Assembly: GCA_014332815.1 (NCBI GenBank)
Contig: JACSZT010000003.1
Location: forward strand, 248,001-312,000
Direction: 5' to 3'
Length of the DNA stretch: 64,000 bases
DNA from: Weissella confusa
Lineage (GTDB): Bacteria > Bacillota > Bacilli > Lactobacillales > Lactobacillaceae
Below the pieces are notes generated by a model that saw only the letters and a list, made by a program, of their open reading frames with translations, did not search any database and was not told the DNA's origin. Within the stretch, counting starts at the first letter, position 1; each line of letters begins with the position of its first letter. Shown here one piece after another: positions 31,857 to 43,934 of this stretch. The position numbers were made by a program, and so were the translations under genes.

Positions 31857-34033
31857 GGCTAGAATCGCGCCGATAATTGCCATCACCGAGACGAGCACTG
31901 CCATCCAAGCGAGGCGCCGATTTTGGAAGAACGCCGGTAAAGCATCCAAATTTTTCACGCGTATCACCCAACCTATTCCTTAATAGTTTCTTTATAAAGT
32001 AGTATACCATGATTACCAAATAGACTTGAACCGATAAATAATGGCTTTTTTATTATTCTGTTCATTGAACAAAATGACCCCCAAAGGCATCTGAATAATC
32101 GCTTCTTGTTCACCACGATTAACGCGGTATGAAAGATTCTCAATATAGTGTGTGGTGTCTTCGCCAATAATCTGCAAGGTCTTGAATATGACCATCAAAG
32201 CAATCACAACCAAGGCCAGCCAGACAATTCCGGCAACCCAATTCACCATAAGATAAGCAGCCCGAAGTTCTGGTTGCACTTGCACATTAAATACACGATC
32301 CAACCAATGCAATTGGGTCACACGCTTATCTTCATCCGGCCATCGTTTAATCAAGTCCGCCAATTGCACAGAAGCTTCTTGCATTGGTCGACCAACAATG
32401 ACCCGTTCCCCAAGGAAACTTTGTAGATAAGGATTTACCCAGTTAATTTTTAAACGACGCACGTAAATCTTGTGCTCAGCCATCCAATCAGACAACGTCT
32501 TCGTCACGAAGGTACGTAATGCAGAAGCATCCGAGTCGTTCATGCCTTCAGATACTTCGTCATAGTTATCCAATGACACAATCCCAATGAACAACTTGTG
32601 TGCCTCGTAGTCACTCATGACTTGTGCTGAATCAGTCGCATCCAACAGAGCCAAATCCAAGTTAGCTTGAGCATTCTGCGCCAAAACATCAATCGCCGTT
32701 TCCTTATAAGCAATTCCAATACTCAAGGTAATGGGCGTATTTTGCATTGACGTAGCTTCGCGGACAGCCGTCAAAACGTTAAACTTATCCGCCTCGGCAC
32801 GACGCAAGCCCTCACGATAACCAATCAACATGTACCGGTCGACTGTACCAAACGAATCCATATCAGAACGCTTGTGTCCCATAATGAAAATTTGGTCCGC
32901 TTGCGTCATCAAGTCGGCCAACGCTTGCGAAATCACGCGCGCACGAACACGCGTACGCTTAGCCATTGGATTTGTATTTCCACCGTAGAAACGGGCATCT
33001 CCAGTTGGTGACTTCACAACAACCTGGTCACCACCACGGCCCAGCACCATAACCAATAAGCTACGTTCAGTCGCTTCTGACAACACTTGTGACGGTGCCA
33101 TCATTGCAGATTGATCTGACGGATCAGCCTTGAGTTCTTGCAACAACAGCTTAATGTCTGAGTGTTCTTGACCGGTTTCTTCATAGACAACCCAAGATGG
33201 CTTGCCTAGCATCTGTGCCAAACGACGTACACCAAGCGCTGGCCCCTTCGTCCGACGTGGTTGATACTCGAACAACTCCGTTACCAACTCTGATGTTGAT
33301 GACGCATATGACTCGATGTAAACCAATTGTGGTTCATCAGGGAACTCCTCGCCACGGCGGTGGTGATCAATAATCACAACTCGTTCAGAGAGTTGGTGAT
33401 AAACTTCCGTCGATTCTGAAATCGATGGCTTAGAATGATCCGCACGCTCAATCAAGTGGGCACGCTCACGATATGAATCAACCGTTTCCTTCATGAAGTC
33501 CTGTAGCATCTTACCATCGGCACCGACTGAACGTAGGTAACTAGCCGCATCAAACGTTCGCGTACCAGAACGTAACGTAAATGACTTCGTATCAACCTGG
33601 ATACCAGCCAACATGGCAGTCGCCTCAATACGAGACACTTCCATTACTAATTGTACATTAAATGACCCAGTTGAGCGCGCTGAAACGGCAACTGTATTAT
33701 CATCGCGTCGTGAAATCACAAATGAGGCTTCAATGCCAATCATTTGCAACAACGCATCCGCAGCCTGAGCGGCCACAACTGAATCATATTGCACATCATC
33801 TTCACCAATGACAATTGCCGCATTATTATGAATTTGTTCGCCCTTCTTACCGCGCCCCTTAACATCTTCCAAGAAAATAACCTTCATGATTATCGACCTC
33901 ACTTATTAATCTTCATTATCACTATCATCATTTGCTCCCGCAAGAACAGACAATAATTGTTCATAGACAGCAGTCGTTGTCGTATCTGAAACCTGCGTTG
34001 CCGCATTGCTCAAATGACCGCCACCGCCCATCG
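31857..34033 (-). CDS. gdpP: Cyclic-di-AMP phosphodiesterase GdpP
   Basis: Degrades c-di-AMP. Rebuilt: + strand 31952-33964, 670 aa, typical length; GTG start chosen at MKNLDALPAFFQNRRL. Two N-terminal membrane segments, a PAS-like region, a degenerate GGDEF domain (ITLSIGIAYKE), then DHH/DHHA1 with GHKRSDMDSFG, VIIDHHRRGEEF and C-terminal [25 protein letters not shown] promoter lies about 50 bp upstream. Followed by rplI after 18 bases, the classical gdpP-rplI-dnaB order. Confidence 0.94.
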
Positions 34034-34627
34034 GCGCCTTCAACTCGACAACCGTCTTATCGTCTTCCAACTTTGCCTTCAAAGCTTCAGCTTCAGCCTT
34101 TTCTTCAGCGGCCTCACGATCGGCTGCCTTCTTTTGACCACGCAATGCAGAAACATTTGCGTTAGTTGCGGGCTCAGCCTTCTTGTTCTTAATCAAGAAG
34201 TTGTTAGCGTAGCCATCAGGAACTTCCTTAAACTCGTCAGTGTGGATACGAATCTTTGCCTCAACATCGTGGTGCAACTTAACCGTTACAGTACGGTAGC
34301 CCAACGCACGGATTGGCTCCTTCATGTCCATCTTACGCTTATCAATCTTCAAGCCGAATTGCTTTTCCAATGCTTCAACAACTTGCTTTGATGAAATAGC
34401 ACCGAACAAGCGACCATCAGTTCCGGCCTCGGTCAGTCGACAACAAAATAGATCCCAAAACGGCTTGTTCAGCGGTCACATCTTGTGGCACGCTTAGCGC
34501 AGTCGTTTCTGTTTCATCTGCCATGGGGGGCACCTCCTTCATCTTCTTATTCATAAAATCTATTGTAACAGAAAAAGCCAGTGAAACATCACTGGCTCGT
34601 CACTTTATTTATCCACCGATTTTTATT
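33837..34627 (-). CDS. rplI: 50S ribosomal protein L9
   Basis: Rebuilt: + strand 33983-34435, 150 aa, the canonical size. N-terminus [20 protein letters not shown] then [16 protein letters not shown] (the L9 signature), long charged helix, and C-terminal domain [15 protein letters not shown] ... [19 protein letters not shown]. Its exact length is recovered only when the inversions are undone, which is a good internal control. Confidence 0.95.
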
Positions 34628-36013
34628 CCTAATTCAGTCAGGTAGGCCATGCCACCCACGTTTTCGACTTGATTATCCTTATTCAGTTCATCGGTAATCG
34701 TCAAAATATCGATGGCACGTTGCGTTTCATCAAGCTTCAAAATTGCCGCATAGATTAAACGGTGTGCCGTTCGATAAAAGTCAGATGGTTCCAAGATTGT
34801 CATCAAGTCCGCAATCAAATCCTGCCAGTCAGCGCTCTTCTCACCGCCATTAATCATATCCAGCTTCGTTGACAGTTCCGCCACGGCATCATCGACTGAA
34901 TCCGCGCCTTCGTAAGTCTGCGTCAAACTGTTTTGCAACGTATCAATCATGTTGCGACGAATCGACTTTTCACGCACAATACGCGCATAGTACAACGCAT
35001 TACCAGCAACCGGCACCGTTGATTGGGCAATATTCAAAACGAACGCCGTCTTACCAACGGCCGGACGCGCAGCCACGATAATCATTTCACCACCGTGGAA
35101 TCCAGTCGTTAGATTATCCAGCGCTGGGTACCCTGAGGCCAGCCCAGTAACCGTCTCAGTCGTTCGTGAGTTTTGCTCGATTTGCTCAAATGACTTCTCC
35201 ACAACGTCCGCGATATTCTTAATATAAATCTTGGTGTTCGCCAATGACCCCATAGCAACGGCCAAGGCGTTCCATTCCTCGGAATCCAATTGACCAGTAC
35301 GCATGTGCTGTGAATTGATGTTCCCTTCAGCCGCCAACATACGGTTAACCAATGACGTATCCGGCATTTCCAGTGAGAAAATAACAACTGGTAAGTTCGG
35401 GTCAGCCACGGCAACCTTTTTCGGCACATCCATTTCCATGGCCATCATCTTGATGGCACGAGAAATAGCTGAAACTTCTTGTTGACGGCCTTCGCTTCCC
35501 GTTCCTTCAATCAGCTGCAAGTAGTCGATAATAACCAAGCCAATTTGGCCTTCACGCTTGTATAGACGACGCAACTTCGAACGAATTTCCGTCACCTTGA
35601 TACCCGCTGTATCATCGTCATCTTGTTGTTCTTCATCACGTGGATCATTTGGATTATCTGAATCATCGTTGGCCTTCTCATAATAATCATCACGATACAA
35701 GAAAGCAACGATGTCGGCGTCCTGCTCGATTGATCCAGATTCACGAATGTCTGATAGCATTGGACGCTTGTCTTGACGTTGTTCAACACTACGAGAAAGC
35801 TGAGAAAGTGCAATATTCCATTATTTTGAAAAAAGAGAACGAGGCTACCAAAATGGTACCCCCGTTAATGACTGTTGTTATTACCCGAATCCACCTGGTT
35901 CTTCAGCGTGGAATTCAATGTTTGAGAATTTGTTGTATGACTTAACAAATAGCAAACGGGCCGTTCCACGCGCACCAGAACGGTTCTTTTCCAAGATGAC
36001 TTCGATTTCTCCG
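34431..36013 (-). CDS. dnaB: Replicative DNA helicase DnaB
   Basis: Rebuilt: + strand 34534-35949, 471 aa. Ribosome site GGAGGTG, start [21 protein letters not shown]-terminal domain AVLGSILL ... [16 protein letters not shown]; linker; RecA core with [18 protein letters not shown] (Walker A), [36 protein letters not shown] (Walker B), [16 protein letters not shown] and [20 protein letters not shown]. An unusually acidic insert ([14 protein letters not shown]) precedes the last strands. Its six 198-bp pieces, in exact reverse order, gave the clearest reading of the inversion period. Confidence 0.96.
34571..34600 (-). terminator. Terminator between rplI and dnaB
   Basis: Hairpin AGCCAGTGATG/CACTGGCT followed by TTTTT on the minus strand; a TTACAAT-type -10 lies just after it for dnaB. 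Confidence 0.75.
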
Positions 36014-36014
36014 G

Positions 36015-37399
36015 TGACCAGCGATCCAACCGCCTGACCTACGGCATTGGCCATCATGACCCACCCGATAATGACTAGTGTTTGATAAAGTTCATCGTGC
36101 AAATACACTGACGTCAACGGCCAAATAAAGCCAAAGGCAACACTGTTAATGAAACTAGCCGTCAGTAACCAGCGAATTGACATGCCCTGTTCGTTTGTTT
36201 GCATCCCTTACGCGTCATGGCTCCGGACGTAAGTTCCGTACGAATTAATCGCAGCTGTGTTCCAACCACCGAAGAACCCAACCACGGCTAAAATAACCGC
36301 ATAAGTTGGCCAACCGTGGAAAAGAATGAACAACACTTGCAACACAATCATGGCCACTGTTCCGAATTGAATCAGCTTATGTGGTGAGAAGCGATCAAAT
36401 AATCGACCAGACTTTGTTGTCTTTTGTTCCGTACGTTCCACTTTAATTTTGAAATGTGAACGCACAATGAACAAAAGGACAATATACATAATCAAAGCTA
36501 AGATAAACAACCACGTAATACCGTACGTATAGATAGGTCCAACCGCAGCCGTTGCAAATACCATACCAAAGTTTCCCATAAAGTACAGCATATTAAAGAC
36601 AAATCGGCTGCCAAGTTGAATAACAGCAATCAAAATACCATTAATCGTCCACAACATTGAGTATTGCCACAGAGGTAGCTTCAACACACTCGACATGTAA
36701 ACTGACAAATTACCAAGCCATTGTGAATACGAAATCCACAACACCATCAAACCGATGACACCGGTATAAACCAAGCGCCAATTCCACTTTGGTAATTTGA
36801 AACTCTGTGTTAGCTCATTAACCAGCGCTGGAATCATTGGGAAGGCCGTTGCTTCACCAATTGTTGTGACAACCATCGCCAACGCAAAGCCAGTGAAAGT
36901 CTTGGCGAATGGCAGAATTAAGAACGCCAAACCAAACATCAACAAGCCGGCGAAAATCTGAATGAACATTGATTTGCGATTAGCTGATAAGTTCAAAGCG
37001 TTCCGTGTTGCATGACGATAACCAATAAAGATCATCGTTGCAACGCCGACAAAGGCAATAAAGACAACACCTGCTCCGCCATAGAACAATGAGCCATAAC
37101 CGCTCTGTTCAATCACGGCACCACCTAGCAAAGGCCCAATGGCACGACCAACGGACGGTGCCGCGGCCGTTAGTCCTTGGTAACGTCCCTTCAACTCCAT
37201 TATACCAAACTCAACCGTCGTCTCGAAATCCTGTCTGAGCGAAAACACAGCTGAAAGTGCTGCAATCATAGGATTACCACGATCTATGAGGACGAAAATT
37301 GCCACGATAATCATGACAGCTAATCCCGTTTTAAACGTGCGCATCCCCAATCGAAATGATCCTAATTTCATACAGTTGCTTCTCCGTTGTTATTCGTAT
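36015..37399 (-). CDS. MFS transporter, DHA1-type
   Basis: Rebuilt: + strand 36022-37212, 396 aa, about 12 membrane segments. N-terminus IRWLLTASFINSVAFGFIWP and IIGWVMMANAVGQAVGSL, middle GGWNTAAINSYGTYV, FIVRSHFKIKVERTEQKTTKSG as the central loop, and PSVGRAIGPLLGGAVIEQSG towards the end. Drug or metabolite export is likely but not specified. It follows dnaB and precedes an FUSC-type gene by 18 bases. Confidence 0.75.
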
Positions 37400-37795
37400 A
37401 ACGCAATCATCAGCAAAGCCGCTGTTGATCCAATGATTCCTTTATTATTACCAATGCCATCGTTGATTGAAATCAGTAGCATTAAGAAGGTCGGCAATAC
37501 CAGAATTTGAACAAGGCTCGCCTCGTTGAAGTATTCATAAATCAAAAAGTAAGCAATCGCAAAGCCACCACCCAAAGCGTTGGCTAGGACACGCGACTGT
37601 ATCATAAGAGATACTTAATCGCTGTGAACATTTTTACTCTATTAACGTTGTTGTCGTGCCTCAATCTCAGCAACGACTTCTTCTGGTTTCTTTGGATGAA
37701 CGCCAATATTCATTAAGATGGCAATCACAGTTCCAATGAACGTATCAAACACACGTTCCACGGCGTACATATACGTCGCATCTGCTGGAATCGTC
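37203..37795 (-). CDS. FUSC/aromatic acid exporter family membrane protein
   Basis: Rebuilt: + strand 37231-37752, 173 aa. Starts MKLGSFRLGMRTFKTGLAVM, the opening of ArAE_1/YgaE-type proteins, then GNPMIAALSAVFSLRQDFETTVEFG and VERVFDTFIGTVIAILMNI. Four to six membrane segments. The family is linked to export of aromatic acids or to cell-envelope functions; no substrate can be named. Confidence 0.7.
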
Positions 37796-37796
37796 T

Positions 37797-39181
37797 CTGA
37801 CTTTCGATGCCGTGGCGCTTAAAAACGTCCTGCAAATAAACCGCTACTGATGTTTCATTGGCTGCTACCGTGTTAATGGCAACCAAGTCTTTTAGTATTG
37901 TTAATTTTTCTTGTTCCCGCATAGTTTTCCCCACCTTTAAAACTTCTCATGTAATTTTAATCTATGTGGCCCAAATACGCAAAACAGCGATTACGATACC
38001 ACCTTTCATATCCGTCGTACCACGGCCATACAAGCGACCATCCTTTGTAACCACTTCAAACGGATCTGTTGACCAGGTATCCAAATCACCTTCGTGAACC
38101 GTATCAATGTGACCAGCAAACACCAGCACTGGTCCTTCACCATCCCCAATTTCGGCTACAATATTAGCACGCTGTGAATCATCAGCCACTAGGTCATCAA
38201 TATCATCCAACGCCACGCCAGTTGGTTCAGCAATCACCATCGCTTCAACATCATCCAAGTAGCCGCGTTCAGTTAATAACTTTGCACCGGCTTCTGTCTT
38301 TTCTTCATCAACCGTCGCAATGAAACGAATCGTGCCATGTAATGGTGCACCTGATTCTTGTAACTCAATCATCGCAATCAAGAATTCAGTCAAATGGTCA
38401 ATCGCATTGATACCCAACTTTGGCATCGAACTGTGAGCTGCCTTCCCCTTCACCGTCACTTCATAAGCCAAAAAGCCCTTGTGCGCGTGGAAGATAAAGT
38501 GTTGTTCAGGCGCTTTGCTGCCACGCTTCTTTTCATTCAACTCAGTCAAAGTCGCTGAATCGATTACCGCACCACCACTGTGGAAATATTTCAAACGGCC
38601 AATCAACTCCTCAGGTGGCAGTTCCGGAATAATACGAGTTAGCACCGTTAACGTTGCAGAGTCAGGCACTGAGTTTTGTTGTTGTCCACCTTGAATCACA
38701 TCGGGCCCGTATAGCGTACGGTCCAACACTGGACTAACTTCTGGCAAGTCCGCATAGAATTGCTTTTCCGCTAGATAGTAGGTAAAAAATTGTGAGGCAT
38801 CCGTTCCCAACGAAACCGCAATCGCTGGCGCTGCCATTGGTTCATCCAAATACTTTGGAATCGTTTGTTGAATCAATTGAATCAATTCACTGTCCTTTGG
38901 TGCTACCACTGCGCCATCGTACGCCTTCACATTCAAGCGCAAATCCATTTGTGGATCTGTCGCCATCACATCAGCCATCAACTATTCATTTATGAATTAT
39001 ACGGAACACTTTTGCATTCGCCTAATAAAAAGGGAACTTTACTTCAAATACGCTGTCGCAACATCCTTAAACAGGTCAATCATCTTGAAGTAAGCCGCTT
39101 CTTCAACATACTCATCAGCCTTGTGCGCCGTTGCATTACCTGGTCCGATGACCGCCAATTGCATGTTTGGGTTGGCCTTGA
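37797..39181 (-). CDS. M20 family peptidase/deacylase (ArgE/DapE type)
   Basis: Rebuilt: + strand 37868-39127, 419 aa. Starts [20 protein letters not shown]; metal-site motifs [14 protein letters not shown] and [26 protein letters not shown] with the catalytic Glu; [16 protein letters not shown] in the dimerisation domain; C-terminal [16 protein letters not shown] with the last His ligand. The closest annotations are succinyl-diaminopimelate desuccinylase or acetylornithine deacetylase; family members in lactic acid bacteria are often uncharacterised peptidases. Confidence 0.85.
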
Positions 39182-39420
39182 TTGGTGTTTCAGTTGTCTT
39201 TCTGTACGCGACAATCGCTTGGCAAAGTATCATGACATGAGTTAACAGGTTCGTCCATCTGTACACTTCGTTTTCCAAGGGAAGGTCTCATGTCGTTGAT
39301 TCAATACCAGGTTAAGACTAGCTCATTGTTTGCGCGTTTGATATGAGCGTCATCGTGACGATTGGCAATCGAAGCATCATCACGAGTGGAACTGCCGTTA
39401 CTAATTCCTGAAATGAAAGC
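39182..39420. other. Unexplained interval between the peptidase and the MoxR operon
   Basis: Rebuilt 39128-39532 has a TATAAT-like box soon after the peptidase stop, two frames of about 33-38 codons (one starting MRPSLGKRSVQ) with no recognisable family, then a terminator (39541-39574) and the inverted repeat GTTTGTGTC/GACACAAAC (39495-39530). The terminator implies that something upstream of it is transcribed. Confidence 0.35.
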
Positions 39421-40765
39421 GCCATGTCGTTTCTCCTCAATCTACTGTTAATTACTTATAGTTTACGCTGTTTTAAATCCTTTTTGGTGGTAAAAGTGGT
39501 TTGTGTCCTCCACAACGCATAGACACAAACAAAATAAGAAAAGCCACCAGATGCTTTAAGTTCATCTGGTGGCTACCTTAATGAACCGTACTGCGCCGTT
39601 TCGACGTAGGCATCACTCGTCAACGGTGGCACTGGAATAGCTAGGTCACCCTTTTCTGACAAAGAAACAACGGTCGTAAAGAGCGTTGCGCCCATTTGAC
39701 GGGCAATTTCAGCAACCAACGCTGACTTACCGATACCAGCTTCACCGACGATATTAGGCACATTACCACCTCGCAGAATCACCAACTTGACTTCTGATGG
39801 CAAAATCAATGAGTTAATTTGACGCTGCAAGACCAAATTCATCAACTCGCTTTGAACGGCCTGCGAACCACGGTTAAACTCATCCAAGAACCAAATAATT
39901 GGCTTACCTGGATGGGCTTGCGCAGTTTCGATAATCTCAATCAACGTGTGCGTGTAACCGTACTTCACGTCAGGTTGTAGGTAACGTTGAATCATCTCAT
40001 GAATGTTCGGGCGTTGCTTCATCTTATCTTCAGTCGCTGCCCAAGCAAGCCAGTCAGCAACATCAACCTTCATCACCAAACGAACGGTACGATCCTTAAT
40101 GGCTGCGTCACCGGCGACAACACCGTAATCTGCGTTTTCAAATCCAGCCATTGTTTCATCGGGATTTTCAGGTGTTTGCATGAATTGCACGAAACGTTGG
40201 GCAGCAGCTTCACCCAGGTCACCAGCCACAATGTCAAAAATCAATGCTTGTTGGGTCGCTTCAGACAACGTCAACAATTCATATAAATTATCTGACACAC
40301 GTTGCCAAGCACGTGGCGTAGGATTCAAGTCATCCCCACGTTCAGATGGGTAAAGTTGCGTCGCATCTTAAGCCGTTGCTGTCAAAATTTGCGTAAAGCG
40401 GCCAGCGTTATCATCTTGGGCAATATCAATGGCGGCTAACGTTGACTTCAACAAAGCCAACTTTTGTACCTCTGGCAAACTGACAAATTTCGTCATCACT
40501 TGTTCTGGCACTTCTGGCCCCCATGGTTGGCTGACAAAGATATCCATTGGCGTCAATGTTTCTTGGTATCGCCATAAAAACGACTTTCGTCCAACAATTT
40601 CATCGTGGCTTTTTGAATTAATTCATCAATCTTCTGATAGGTCATATGCGGCCACCTTTGTGATGACATCGTAAAGTTCCTTCGCGTGGTCACCAGTCGA
40701 ACTATAGAGTTGCTCCAACAAGTTACCCGCTGCTAATTGCTTAACGACTGCGTATTGTCCGTCCT
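39381..40765 (-). CDS. MoxR-like AAA+ ATPase
   Basis: Rebuilt: + strand 39533-40708, 391 aa, GGAGAAACGAC before ATG. Walker A NIVGEAGIGKSALVAEIARQ, Walker B KPIIWFLDEFNRGSQAVQSE, then the sensor/arginine region VKLVI and NPTPRAWQRVSDNLYELL, and a C-terminal domain of about 120 residues. MoxR ATPases act as chaperones with VWA partners, and the next gene is one. The last codons overlap that gene by about 20 bases. Confidence 0.85.
39541..39574 (-). terminator. Terminator upstream of the MoxR operon
   Basis: Hairpin AGCCACCAGATGAA/CATCTGGTGGCT followed by TTTTCTT on the minus strand. Confidence 0.75.
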
Positions 40766-41953
40766 GTCTGCATACCGAATTGGATGCTCCCACACCATGT
40801 GTAGAACTTGATGAGTTAGCGCACCTTTGACATCTGCCACTGAGTGATAAACCTCTTCAAATAAAATCGGATTAATCCGCAACTCCCAGAATGGCGCTTG
40901 CCAAGAAAGCCCCATCGTGCCGCCGACAGTATCATCATACACACGATTTAATCTTAGAACGACTTCAATCGTATCCATCAATGGATGCAATAGATTGTAA
41001 TAGGTGCTTGAATCGGCATACGTCGGTAAATCTAATTCAATCATTTCCTCAACTTCAGCTAGCGTATGCGCGCCCGGAAATCCACCACGAATATACTGGT
41101 TCACTGACAAATCCGTTGCTAGTCCAACCATCTTAGCCTCGGCTGCGTTTTCAGCAATTTTTTTACGTCGTGGCGCCAGCAGTTGTTCAATCTGACGTTC
41201 AACCTCACCGGCCATGTTACCGCGACCTGCAACAAGCGCATCATGGTTGGCATCGGCAACGACGTTTCGCAATGCTGCCTCTGCCTCTTCGCCAGCTTCA
41301 GCACCTGTCGACCAGCCTTTGTGATCATCCCCCGGCAACTGTGAACTAGCCCCTTCGTTCACTTCAGCGATAAAGCGACTCGCCGTGTCATCTGAAATCG
41401 AAGCCGAATTATCGATAAAGACCGCTATCTTAGTTTGCGTGGCATCAACTTGCCCAGGTAATTCCATGCGGTACGGTTGACGTCGATTGAAACGGGCACG
41501 ACTATCTTGCTTGCCGGCTGGTACATTACTCATCGCCTTACGCAACAAGCCACGCCAGCCATCGGTAAAGATAACCACGACAGTACTCTGCGGTTGGTAG
41601 CGCTCTGACTGCAACGTTTCAAAAATCGTCGCAAAGCGCGTGCCACCACCAGCACGACGGCGACCATCGGCAATCCAATTCTTATCGATTGCATGCACCT
41701 CGGTGTCAAAGGCAAAGAAATCCACCGTAGCCGCAAGTTGCTTTTGCATCTGGGCTAGCAACTGCGCGTTCGTATTGTGGTGCCCGCAAAATCACGGCAC
41801 GTAACATCAATGGATCAAGCGCCATTAATCTCCCTCCCATTTTGTTAATGTCACCACTTGGCCTACCGGTTGCAAAACTGAAAGTGTCGCGTCAGTTGGC
41901 AAAACCCACACTAATCGACGATAACGATTAGCTGGCAATTCTTGTTCACCGTC
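40569..41953 (-). CDS. VWA/metallopeptidase-like protein (DUF2201 type)
   Basis: Rebuilt: + strand 40689-41885, 398 aa, start MTYQKIDELIQKAT after AAAGGTGG. N-terminal half has LTHQVLHMVWEHPIRY, the position of the HExxH metal site of this family but with Gln for Glu. The linker is rich in Gly/Asp. The C-terminal VWA-like half has KIAVFIDNSASISDD (MIDAS-like DxSxS) and TVVVIFTDGW. Works with the MoxR ATPase in this pairing elsewhere; target unknown. Overlaps the next gene by TAATG. Confidence 0.8.
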
Positions 41954-42349
41954 TCTCTAACCAACTGGCAGCATCATCGCCTAACCATTGTTGGTTTGTT
42001 TCAATAAAATCTTTAAAGTTATCCGCGACATCAGCTTGCTCAACTAAGTCAGCTTCATACAGCGCAATCGCAAATTGCGCATCAGTCGCAGCAATCGTTG
42101 TCGGTGAAATTGGATGACTCACCACGAAGCGATTCCACTCATTCCACAACAGACCAAATTAGCTTGCAACAACGCTTCGGCAAATTGCACATCAGCCATG
42201 TTAATCGTTGTCATCCCCCAAGGTTGTGACAACAACAATTCTTCCCACGCGCCCTTAATCAGTGCCTCGGCACGCTCGTAACGACGGTCCTTGTTAATAA
42301 ACGACCGCAAATCAACTGGATTCAAATCATTCTCTGCCATCATGCCACT
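41757..42349 (-). CDS. Small protein of the MoxR operon, first paralogue
   Basis: Rebuilt: + strand 41885-42175, 96 aa, start MALDPLMLRAVILRAPQYER with GGGAGGGAGATTA. Not recognised. It contains ISPTTIAATDAQFAIALYEA and DFIETNQQWLGDDAASWLE. The same pattern occurs in the next gene (TTINMADVQFAEALLQANLV; QQFIQANSVRLTPDVIASL), so the two are paralogues that duplicated inside the operon. Its stop overlaps the start of the second copy. Confidence 0.6.
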
Positions 42350-42547
42350 ACTGGTGGATGAACAACTGGTTCCTACCTAAGGATGACGCTGAATAAAATA
42401 AAACCTCGACTTTTCAGTCGAGGTTTTTTCTTACATATCAAAGCGACCCTTAAGTGATGCAATCACGTCCGGTGTCAATCGAACACTGTTGGCTTGAATG
42501 AATTGTTGCACATCTGCCAACGTCTCAAACTTTTGCTTAACAGGTTG
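42153..42547 (-). CDS. Small protein of the MoxR operon, second paralogue
   Basis: Rebuilt: + strand 42162-42467, 101 aa, MAENDLNPVDLRSFINKD start. Paralogue of the preceding gene as described there. Ends IASLKGRFDM just before a terminator. Four genes (ATPase, VWA protein, two small proteins) therefore form one tightly overlapping unit. Confidence 0.6.
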
Positions 42548-42943
42548 CAAACAAACACTATCAAAAATATGTGCACGAAGGTATCTACCACCGCGGTTTG
42601 ACTCAACGTGCACGCATCGTCATCTATCTTGTGACCGCAGCTATGATGAGTATTCCATTCTTCACTTCTGGCAAGACATGGCTACAATTCACTTTGATTG
42701 GCGCATCACTCAGCCAAATTATTTCGATGGAAGGTTTCTACCGTGTACATCTCCTGTATACTTAAAGAACTATACAACGAAAGGTTGCTCATATGCGCTA
42801 TCTCTACATTTTGCTCGGGTTGATCACGTTCGGTATTGGAACCGTAACGATTTGGGTGCCCGGCATTCCAACGACGCCCTTTTACTTGCTAACTGCATTT
42901 TTCTGGGGTCGTTCATCAGAGCGACTTCACGCCTGGTTAACCC
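42351..42943 (+). CDS. DUF454 (YbaN) family inner-membrane protein
   Basis: Rebuilt: - strand 42897-42502, 131 aa. Start MRYLYILLGLITFGIGTVTI after AAAGG, then GIPTTPFYLLTAFFWGRSSERLHAWL, the family signature, HEGIYHRGLTQRARIVIYLV and C-terminal FYRGWWMNNWFLPKDDAE. Three or four membrane segments; function unknown, in other bacteria often next to haem genes. Divergent from ispE and convergent with the MoxR operon. Confidence 0.8.
42399..42431. terminator. Bidirectional terminator
   Basis: Hairpin AAAACCTCGACT/AGTCGAGGTTTT with A- and T-runs on either side; shared by the MoxR operon and the convergent DUF454 gene. Confidence 0.85.
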
Positions 42944-42944
42944 C

Positions 42945-43933
42945 GCAACCATCAACATGTCCCATTCTTGTTCGCCATCAGCATGCGCAAATGGCGTATC
43001 AAGACTAATATTAAGCTTCGCATATGCGCGTTCTAAAATTTCCATGTTAACGGTCATCCTTTCGCAGAGTTTCTTTCATTATAGCAATTTGCAACCGTTT
43101 ACGAAACAATCGACCTTGCTTGAAAAAAGCCCCATTTATCGGAGTCCAGCTGCCACTGGAATATGTTTGTCGATATGAATTTCCACCCCTTCAGATACAC
43201 CCGCCCGTTCGCGCATTAATTCAGCCGCCTGATAGGCTAAATTCTTTTCATTCAATGGCAACAAGCCACTAGTCGATTCAACGATAATCTCTTGATGATC
43301 TGTCGTTGTTCGAATTGTGACTGTGTCAGCCAAATCAATTAGCGGTGGAAACTTTTGCGTAAGTGGTGCCACAATTTCACCGCGCCCCGTCACCCGTGCT
43401 GGTCGTGAGTAAACACAGAACGGCACATCGGCATCAATCTTCAATCCAATTTCAGCAAGTTGCGCTTCCGTTAACGTCATATGCCAAATTTTATTTAAAC
43501 CGCGCAATACGGCCGCTGCATCCGATGATCCACCGCCATTTACGATTTCTGGATACTTTGACGCTGTAACTGGTTCAAGTACATTAAACATCCCCTTGAA
43601 CGCAGCATCAAAGTCACCGCGTTCAACGGCGTCCATCAACGCTGACATGTCACCGTGCTCCAAGTTGTCATAATCAATCATCTTCAGAATTTTAGGCGTC
43701 GAAACACTAATCGCCGGCTTTGATACAACCAGCCAGACGTTACTTGTTTTGTCGCTCAATCCGTTTTTTTATTAATTTACCAGTCGAACCATGTACGTTT
43801 CTGGCACAAAACCACGGACAGCATTGTACAAACGTTTAGCTCGTGACGCCTTATCAGTAATTGCAAAGACCGTCGGACCCGTACCAGACATCTGCACCGC
43901 ATCCGCCCCGAACTTACGCATCTTCTCTTTTAG
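42945..43933 (-). CDS. ispE: 4-diphosphocytidyl-2-C-methyl-D-erythritol kinase (IspE)
   Basis: GHMP kinase of the non-mevalonate isoprenoid pathway. Rebuilt: + strand 43041-43898, 285 aa, with start MEILERAYAKLNISLD (an ATG four codons earlier is also possible). Shows [28 protein letters not shown] (GHMP ATP site), DADVPFCVYSRPARVTGRGE, and MSGTGPTVFAI at the end. A TATAAT box lies about 40 bp upstream. Lactic acid bacteria that use the mevalonate pathway often keep a lone IspE-like gene, so its role here may differ. Confidence 0.88.
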
Positions 43934-43934
43934 T

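Noticed and set aside
40368-40371. Stop codons at segment junctions in the MoxR, oppA (25520), D-amino acid transaminase (50864) and DUF1002 (1562) genes
   Set aside because: They vanish when the first base of each 198-bp period is treated as uninverted.
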